Source of the DNA: Neoscytalidium dimidiatum
Taxonomy: Eukaryota; Ascomycota; Dothideomycetes; Botryosphaeriales; Botryosphaeriaceae
Reading direction: 5' to 3'
Length of the DNA stretch: 64,000 bases
Assembly: GCA_037367355.1 (NCBI GenBank)
Contig: CM074699.1
Location: 3,286,001-3,350,000 of the forward strand
A model generated the notes under the pieces. It was not told the DNA's origin. It saw only the letters and a list, made by a program, of their open reading frames with translations, and searched no databases. The translations under genes and the position numbers were made by a program. Below are positions 57,857 through 64,000 of this stretch, in pieces. Position 1 is the stretch's first letter; every line of letters starts with the position of its first letter.

Positions 57857-58110
57857 AATTCGCATCAGCTCGAGGCAGTGCAATACGAGCGACACTGTAG
57901 CCAGAGACGTGAGCTGTGCTCAGAGGCCTCCAGCCGAGTTTCAAAAAGGTTTGTGACCTTGGTCGATGACAGCCGTAACTATCTTGCAAGGTATCAATTT
58001 GCATAGAACTTCACTGCTTGAGATCTAAGCCTGGTGGCAAAGAGAGCTGGGGAGGAAAAAGGGTTGGAATAGCCAGGGAGGGAGGGTTTATATAGGTCGA
58101 CTTTCCAAGC
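57857..58110 (-). repeat. Dispersed repeat, copy 2 (with TATA box)
   Basis: Collinear with copy 1 at 27357-27600 in the same orientation, including the CATCAGC, AATACGAGCGACACT and GGCAAAGAGAGCTGG blocks and, beyond them, a TATATAAA box on the minus strand (about 58088-58095) followed by a GTCGAC-type site. Differences from copy 1 are spread evenly, and many are transitions, as in old RIP-affected copies. No intact protein is encoded. Confidence 0.6.
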
Positions 58111-59172
58111 CGGGGCGCTAGTTGGCACGAGGCGCGTGATGCCGAAAGGATGGCCATGCGGGGCACGGGCCTGAAAACAGCTGGATACTAGGCAGAAGTG
58201 GAAGGAGCAACAGGCAGCAGGGCGATCGGCGGGGGGAGAGGAATGATCTGGTCATAGGAGGCAGGACTTGGCACGTGATGGAGGCGGCACAGGCATGCGC
58301 GGGGGCCAATGCGAGCTACAGATGGGTCACGAGCGCAGTCCACTCTCGACCAAATTCGAGATCAGCTTTCATTTTGGGTAGTCTGTGCTGTAGTCTCGCT
58401 GCCATTCACGGAGGTCAACTACAGATCATGGATGCAAGACCAGTCGTAAGTGATAGAGCAGCCAGCCACTGGAACATTGGGAACCGGAAACGTATCTCTC
58501 ATGCTGACATACTTCGAGATAATCATGTCAAGGGTTTTCGATTAAACTGAGGAGAACTTGTCCTTGCGCAGCAGAATCTTTCCGTATTGCACTTGATGCA
58601 GGCATGACATTCGGGTTTGAAAAGCAGGGCCATGAAATGTCCCAACGCCATCCTCTCATAGCTACGACTTCATGAAAAGCTATCCGGCCGTCCGGTGTGC
58701 GCAATGATTATAGCAGGTTGAGCCGTTTAAACACTCGCTCGATTGCGGCGGGCCAGTGAGAACTCGCGGAAATTAAGTTGGGGGCGGCGCATGGGGCAAT
58801 GTCGATCAAACTTCCTGTGTGGGAAAAGACTGCCATCCATTTCGTGGAACACTGTCTATCTTCAGCTCTCGGTGCCACATCAGCGTCACATTCGCCTTGA
58901 TCGCTCATACAACACATCAGGAGAGGAGTCGAAAAGATATAGTCAGTATTGAAATACTTTAACTCGTACAAGTTAGTAAACTCCACTGTAACACAGTAAA
59001 AGAATAAGGCAGAGCTCTACAGAAGGAAAGAAAATATGAAACATTAAAAAATGGGACATATACAATCCGCAAAGCATCAGGTGCTACATTTGATACTCAG
59101 TTAATTCCCTGGCAGCCACTCTCCGCGCCACAGCATTAGTGTCTAGGTACCACCATCCCACAGCAACGGTCC
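58111..59172. other. Intergenic region
   Basis: About 1 kb beyond the repeat copy. There is no supported gene and no further recognisable repeat. Confidence 0.4.
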
Positions 59173-59906
59173 TCACAAATACACGTCGACGAACCGCACC
59201 AATGCCGCGCCTGGATCGAGCACGCCCCCCTCGTACATGATCGCCGCCCGCGTATCGCTAAAAAGATGCCGCCCAGTCTTCCTACAAGCCTCCCTCTTAA
59301 ACACCACCGGATTCTTCTTGCGCCTTGCAGGATCAACCAGCGGACGCAAGCCGTCCATCAGCATACCCTCATCCATCAAGTCTGGCATCCGCGCCCGCTC
59401 CTGCACTATAAGCCGCAGCATCCCCAACCGCACTAGATGTGCCTGAAGTGGATTCGGGAACGCGGCGAGTGCATCCTGCAAATTCGTCGCGTTCGTGCGC
59501 CGCCACCGGCCGTCTCCTGCTGCGCTCGCGTCGTTGATCTAGCTTGGCAGCGGCTGGATCAGTGATGCGAGCGCCCCGTTCCCGCGCGCGCACGCCAGCT
59601 GATACACAGGATGGGCGTGTCACATGGATTTGCTCGAGTGCGGGTCCGAAGGCAGCGCTGCCGCAGAAGTGGGTTGGGGCGTCGGGGGCGTCGGGGAGCG
59701 AGAGCATCGTCGTCGCGGTCTAAAGACTTTGTGCAGGGGACGGTGAGAAGAATACTACGGATGCGTTCAAAAGGGAGTTCGAAGAGCCAAAGAAGGTCTC
59801 TGTACTGGACTTCATGGACGAATTCGTAGCGCAGGCTGGCGATGGCTGAGTGGTTGGTTAGCAGCCGGTCGACACTCGTGCAGAATCTCCTCTCGAAGAG
59901 CACCAC
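59173..59906 (-). pseudogene. Decayed 3' part of an unrecognised gene
   Basis: The minus strand has a good C-terminal frame of about 110 codons ending at 59173 (pieces: FPNPLQAHLVRLGMLRLIVQ, KREACRKTGRHLFSD, ALVRFVDVYL). The same frame continues upstream through a TAG and a TGA (reading LIQPLPS-stop-INDASAAG), both explicable as TGG-to-TAG and CGA-to-TGA changes. Further upstream (59906-59740) a different frame (YEFVHEVQYRDLLWLFELPF) takes over, requiring a frameshift or lost intron. The sequence is GC-rich compared with its surroundings, so decay is probably limited. Family not recognised. Confidence 0.45.
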
Positions 59907-60149
59907 TGTGGCGATGTCTCGAACCTAGGCTAGACCAGCACTCTGGTTGAAGTCAGAAAAGAGCGTACGCATCGTGTTATGAGCTCTTTAGAGGGGGCTG
60001 GACTGATCGTAGCTTTGAGTTCCTTGGCCGCATCGATGTACCTGGCTGCCAACCTTGACAGCCGCTCGGGCAAGGCATCGTGGCGAGAAGGCTGGTTTGA
60101 AGATCAGCTGAGGCCCCGATCTCCTCCCTTGTGTGATGATGCGGAGTTC

Positions 60150-60390
60150 TTATCCGACTGCGGCAAGGCAATTGTAAAGCTCATGTAGACAGCACACAAC
60201 GATCGGCATCATTTCCACGGTAACCAGCCTGGCCCATACCACCACTGGATATTCGTCTGTGCCCGCCTGGAAATTTGCTTTGCTGAAAGCATTCACGTCG
60301 TTGCGCTGGAGTGTCTTCCGAATCTTCTGAATCAGCAGGGTGCACGGAAGCACGTCAGGGAGATCTCGCAGCTCGTTCTTAAGGGCTCTT
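60150..60390 (-). pseudogene. Exon-like fragment of unrecognised gene
   Basis: An open minus-strand frame (ELRDLPDVLPCTLLIQKIRK, then VNAFSKANFQAGTDEYPVV) has strong protein character but no start and no clear splice sites. It lies between the relic at 59.2-59.9 kb and the intact gene at 60.9 kb, and may belong to the same decayed gene. A further fragment (CGFDIECLLRIQWVRTPSY) lies upstream at about 60560-60640 in another frame. Confidence 0.3.
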
Positions 60391-60905
60391 TACTCTTGCA
60401 GAGATACTGCTCGCTCGCAAGCTTTACCCTGAGGATTATTCCTCCGCTGCTAATGACCTCTCGATGTGGCTTAGTAGGGCCGTGTGCCATCCTTACCAAC
60501 CGATCGCCTGGTTGATGATCTCGTAGCCGGACAGCCCATAGATTCCGAGACCACAAATGATGAGTGGGTATATGATGGAGTGCGGACCCATTGAATGCGA
60601 AGAAGACATTCAATGTCGAACCCGCACTCCAACATCGCGCGTAGCTTTTCTCCAACCGTCATCCGGTTATTGGCCTGCCATTCCTATGTTTGCCATGCTA
60701 CCTAATGAACCTTTTGTTCAGAGGCCATTCGCTTTGTCCCTCTAAGTACGCTTTGTTGCCAAGTAATACATTGTTCTGGAATAATTGCTATTAACTTTCG
60801 TTCGCGAAGTGGCCCCTCTTCAACCATTCTGTACGGCAAGGTCATACAACTGGTGGAAATTCACGCTGGCTGCACCCATTGTGCTCGCCTCTTTGACCCT
60901 TCACG

Positions 60906-62942
60906 CTATTCTGTCTCCTTTCCTTTCCAGCGATCAACCCACCTCCGGCTGACCTCAGCCTTCCCGCCCTGCAAAACCCCCTTCTGCCGTGGCCACACCA
61001 CATACCTCCGCATCTCATGGTACGACAAGACCGCGCTGGGATCCCCCTCCTGCCTATCGCACTCCCCAACCGGAAACTCCCTAAACCCACTATCCAATGA
61101 GGGTGGCACCCCCATAAATACGTCCGTTAAGTGGAGTAGATTCTCCAATCCCCTCAATACGCTCCTCGCCTCGTCCGCCATCTCCTCTCGTCCCACCCCT
61201 TCAAGTATGTCCAGCATCTCCTCCCATTCCACTAGCCCAGACAGGTCGACCTGGAGACCCGCACCTTGCATCCCCTGTCGCGCATCCCTCGCCGCACCCA
61301 GCCACGCAAACCATGCGTCCAGCAATACGCACAGCCATGCCAGCGCCACCGCACTCCGCTCATCATGCGCATCCTGCCGCTCGCTCCTGAAAGTGTGCGC
61401 CCCGTACGCGAATAGCCGGACCAGCGCCAACTCGCAGGTGCGAGTTAGCGGCGTGGCTGGATATAGGAAAGGTATCTCATAGGGCACGGTGTCGTTGAGG
61501 TGGACAGCGAGGAGGCGGGATTTCTGCTCAAGGAAGTAAAGCGCGAAGTAGTGTAGGATGTTGCTAGTAGATGCGGGAACCGGGAGGTTGGTGTGAAGGA
61601 TGCGAGAGGCGGTTTCGAGGTCGTGGCGATGGATGGCGGCGCGGAGGGCGTGGCGGGGGAGGGTGGGGAGGCTAGCAATGAGAGTGTCGGTTTGGGCGAG
61701 CTGAACGCGGACGGAGGATAATGTAGCGGAGAAGGTGTTGTGGAGGCCCTGGAGGTCGCGGTGCTGGTAGGTTGTGCTGAGCTTGTTGGTCGCTGCTTGG
61801 AAGTTGGCCAGGAATTGCGCGTGGCGTGTTATTGTTGATGCTACGCGTAGTAGCTCATCGGGCCGTGGGAAGACGTTTACGGCAATTCCGGCGATAATCT
61901 GAGCTTGTTGCGCGTACGGCTGGCTGGAGGCGAGCATGGTGAGCATCTGTTGGCGGGCGACTGCGCTGGGAATCGCCGTCGTTAATTCCCGTAGCCTGTT
62001 GCAGCTCCTACGCAGCTCGTTCCCATTCATCAACATAAAACATGTTCGCATGGACAAGACGCGAGCACGCCATAGCGTCAACCAGACTGGATGACTCCCA
62101 TCTAAGTACCCCTGTGGTGCCGTCAATGACTGATGGGGAGCCATGAAGGTAGTAATAACATCCTTAGTAGCTCGCAGTACGTCCTCGACTAGATTACGCA
62201 CTTGGGAGAAACCCGCTTGCAGGCCACTGATGCAAGAACTCTCACTGTTGGAGCATAGGCGTTGATCCGCATCCAGCAAGATGGAGGCGAGCTGCTCCGC
62301 CAGGCTGCACGCCACGAAGATGGCATCCCAAGCATTCGCCACACCGCCATCTGCGAGCAGCTTGCGGACGTGCGTCGTACCTGAGATGTCCTCATGGTCG
62401 ACATCCAAATCAAAGACTGCCAGGTAACCAAGAATGTGACACATTCGCTCTGTTATTGCGCTGTTATCGCCCTCTCGGTTTTGTCTGTCCCTCTCGAGGT
62501 CGTTAATGATCTTGGAGCAGACATGACTGGCATCGTTACTGGACCTGATGCTGTCCCAGTTCTGTTCCATCTCTTGAGTAGCATGCATTTGGGCGCCAGT
62601 GCGCGGCTGCAAGCTCATTATCGCACTGTATATGTCATCGAACTGGCGCAACTTCTCGTATACCAAGTTTTTATAAGATGTACGCAAGTGAGCAATGGCT
62701 TCTCCACAGATGACATGCTGGTCCCGTATTTGATAGTGTTCAGGACTTCCTTGCGGAAAGGGGAGGTTGGGTACTGGCAGAGATATAGCGGCGCTGGTAG
62801 AAGAGTCCGTGTGGGTGGCGCTGAAACCGGAAGTTGTCGCCGACATGTCAGTTTCGTCATTCTGCGGATGGTGGACGCGAGCAGTAGGAGAGAGCTCGTC
62901 AGACGAGCTAGCTGAAGAGGAGGGATTCTTGTTGAGTTCCAT
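60906..62942 (-). CDS. Hypothetical helical protein, 678 aa
   Basis: A single uninterrupted exon of 678 aa, intact in the middle of decayed DNA. The first 60 residues are Ser/Thr-rich and disordered; the rest is mostly helical. I see no signal peptide or membrane span. Conserved-looking parts include VICGEAIAHLRTSYKNLVYEKLRQFDDI near residues 77-104 and a long C-terminal region with WLCVLLDAWFAWLGAARDA. The length and the open frame strongly support a real gene. The layout (disordered N-terminus followed by a large helical domain) resembles the regulatory domain of fungal transcription factors that have lost or never had a zinc cluster, but no Cys6 motif is present. That likeness is only an inference. 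Confidence 0.7.
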   Translation of the reverse strand: MELNKNPSSSASSSDELSPTARVHHPQNDETDMSATTSGFSATHTDSSTSAAISLPVPNLPFPQGSPEHYQIRDQHVICGEAIAHLRTSYKNLVYEKLRQFDDIYSAIMSLQPRTGAQMHATQEMEQNWDSIRSSNDASHVCSKIINDLERDRQNREGDNSAITERMCHILGYLAVFDLDVDHEDISGTTHVRKLLADGGVANAWDAIFVACSLAEQLASILLDADQRLCSNSESSCISGLQAGFSQVRNLVEDVLRATKDVITTFMAPHQSLTAPQGYLDGSHPVWLTLWRARVLSMRTCFMLMNGNELRRSCNRLRELTTAIPSAVARQQMLTMLASSQPYAQQAQIIAGIAVNVFPRPDELLRVASTITRHAQFLANFQAATNKLSTTYQHRDLQGLHNTFSATLSSVRVQLAQTDTLIASLPTLPRHALRAAIHRHDLETASRILHTNLPVPASTSNILHYFALYFLEQKSRLLAVHLNDTVPYEIPFLYPATPLTRTCELALVRLFAYGAHTFRSERQDAHDERSAVALAWLCVLLDAWFAWLGAARDARQGMQGAGLQVDLSGLVEWEEMLDILEGVGREEMADEARSVLRGLENLLHLTDVFMGVPPSLDSGFREFPVGECDRQEGDPSAVLSYHEMRRYVVWPRQKGVLQGGKAEVSRRWVDRWKGKETE

Positions 62943-64000
62943 TGCCTTAGTATTGTGCGGTTTATGGTGTATACAAATTTAATGTGTCTAGCGCAGTTGT
63001 TTAGAACACAATCCGACCCCCGATTTTGGCGTATATGGTGCGCGGTTTTTGCAGCGATGGTACTGTGTATTTGGAAAAGTATGCTAAGCCATAACATAAT
63101 ATGCGGAGCGGCATAGTGAATGGACGGATAAGACAGAAAGCGATTCAGGTGTATATATTTCGTTTGAAACTCTCCAACGACAGCAGAACAGAAAACATTC
63201 ACATACTAGTAATGAAGGTAGCCCGCTAAAACTCAATGCGTATCTATCGCTGGGCGTAGAGATGGGCGTAGAGATACCCTTCGCCCTTCTTAAACACAAT
63301 ATTTAGCCATGATAATTCATGCCTGAGAGGCAACAATCTAGCAAAGCTACGGGTGCTGCGATGGCAAGCTAATAGACGCTCTTTACCCAGGAGTTTGCTA
63401 AGATATCTTGTTCAAGCGCTGCCTGAAACATTACCAACTCCATCAAGGTGCGTATGACCATTCAGTAATCTTTGCTTGCAAGCAGGCTATGCAGTTTTTG
63501 ATGGGAGTATTGAAGAAGAAAAACATGACTGCGGGATGTCTATTTGTTTCAATCATAAGCTCGCTCATAATTACTACCGCCATAATCTTCGGATTTCCCA
63601 TCAAGCGTGCACAGTCTTGCATGTAATTTTGCATCTGACCCCTTCACCAACCTGGCTCTTTTTTTATCATGCAAACATGAGGGGCCAAACTAGGTTCATG
63701 TATCTAGTGCTTGTTATGGGAGCTGTGGCCTGTGACCTGTAACGGAACCCAGCAGGCAGTGCTTCTGAATGGAGACAAGCAGCGGCATTCTATCGCTCAA
63801 CACACAAACCTCCATATTCGCTAAGATTAAGATCTCAACCTAAATGGAGTAGCGATCACTTTCCTCGTCGTAGAACTGCGCTTCGATAACTGAGTACCGC
63901 GCCACTAGTTGTAAGCATGTAGTCTCCCATCGTTGTCAAAGTAATTGTGCGAACACGATTCATGAGAAATGTAATATAATGTATTTCAAGTATCTTCTGC
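62943..64000. other. Right-edge region without recognised genes
   Basis: The first 150 bp probably form the promoter of the gene at 62942. The remaining DNA has short open frames only (such as 63408-63626 +) without family features. Confidence 0.45.

Noticed and set aside
1..64000. CRISPR array, rRNA genes, bacterial-type operons
   Set aside because: No regularly spaced direct repeats, no rRNA-like conserved segments, and intron-bearing single genes throughout.

Overview
The window reads as nuclear DNA of a filamentous ascomycete (Pezizomycotina, possibly Dothideomycetes-like). The evidence is: genes broken by short 49-98 nt GT-AG introns with CTAAC/CTGAC-type branch sites, fungal-only families (DUF3425 bZIP-type regulator, ToxD-like MDR enzymes, a GH7 cellobiohydrolase, an Alt a 1-like secreted protein, F-box-like proteins), no operons or ribosome-binding sites, and gene relics whose stops look like C-to-T/G-to-A changes, as repeat-induced point mutation (RIP) would leave. 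The exact species cannot be read from the sequence.

Layout. 1-3.2 kb: a broken gene edge and an F-box-like gene. 3.3-19.2 kb: a dense block of nine metabolic genes. These are a bZIP/DUF3425 regulator, an SDR without the catalytic Lys, a ToxD-like MDR reductase, an NmrA/isoflavone-reductase-like protein, a GST, a Gal80-like Gfo/Idh protein, a drug:H+ MFS transporter, a canonical SDR and an FAD monooxygenase. No PKS, NRPS or terpene synthase is visible, so this is a backbone-less candidate catabolic, detoxification or partial secondary-metabolite cluster. 19.7-25.4 kb: a very large conserved-looking protein of unknown function (1,495 aa) and a proline-rich PPxY protein. 25.4-31.6 kb: gene-poor DNA with one repeat copy and a pseudogene carrying several stops. 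31.6-34.8 kb: a GH7 cellobiohydrolase with CreA-type and TATA sites upstream, then a small Alt a 1-like secreted protein. 36.7-47.7 kb: a decayed RING-finger gene, an F-box-like gene, a hypothetical multi-exon gene and several small membrane proteins, including two of 49 and 54 aa. 49-60.7 kb: a gene graveyard on the minus strand with recognisable exon fragments, tandem intron-like repeats and a second copy of the 27 kb repeat. 60.9-62.9 kb: an intact 678 aa hypothetical gene. 63-64 kb: nothing recognisable.

How it fits together. The regulator, six or seven oxidoreductase/NAD(P)-binding proteins, the GST and the exporter in 3.3-19.2 kb could form one pathway that processes an aromatic or other xenobiotic-like small molecule. 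The GH7 enzyme and the Alt a 1-like protein suggest a plant-associated or plant-debris-degrading lifestyle. All exon models were built by hand from reading-frame continuity and splice consensus. No database search was possible, so family names rest on motif recognition.
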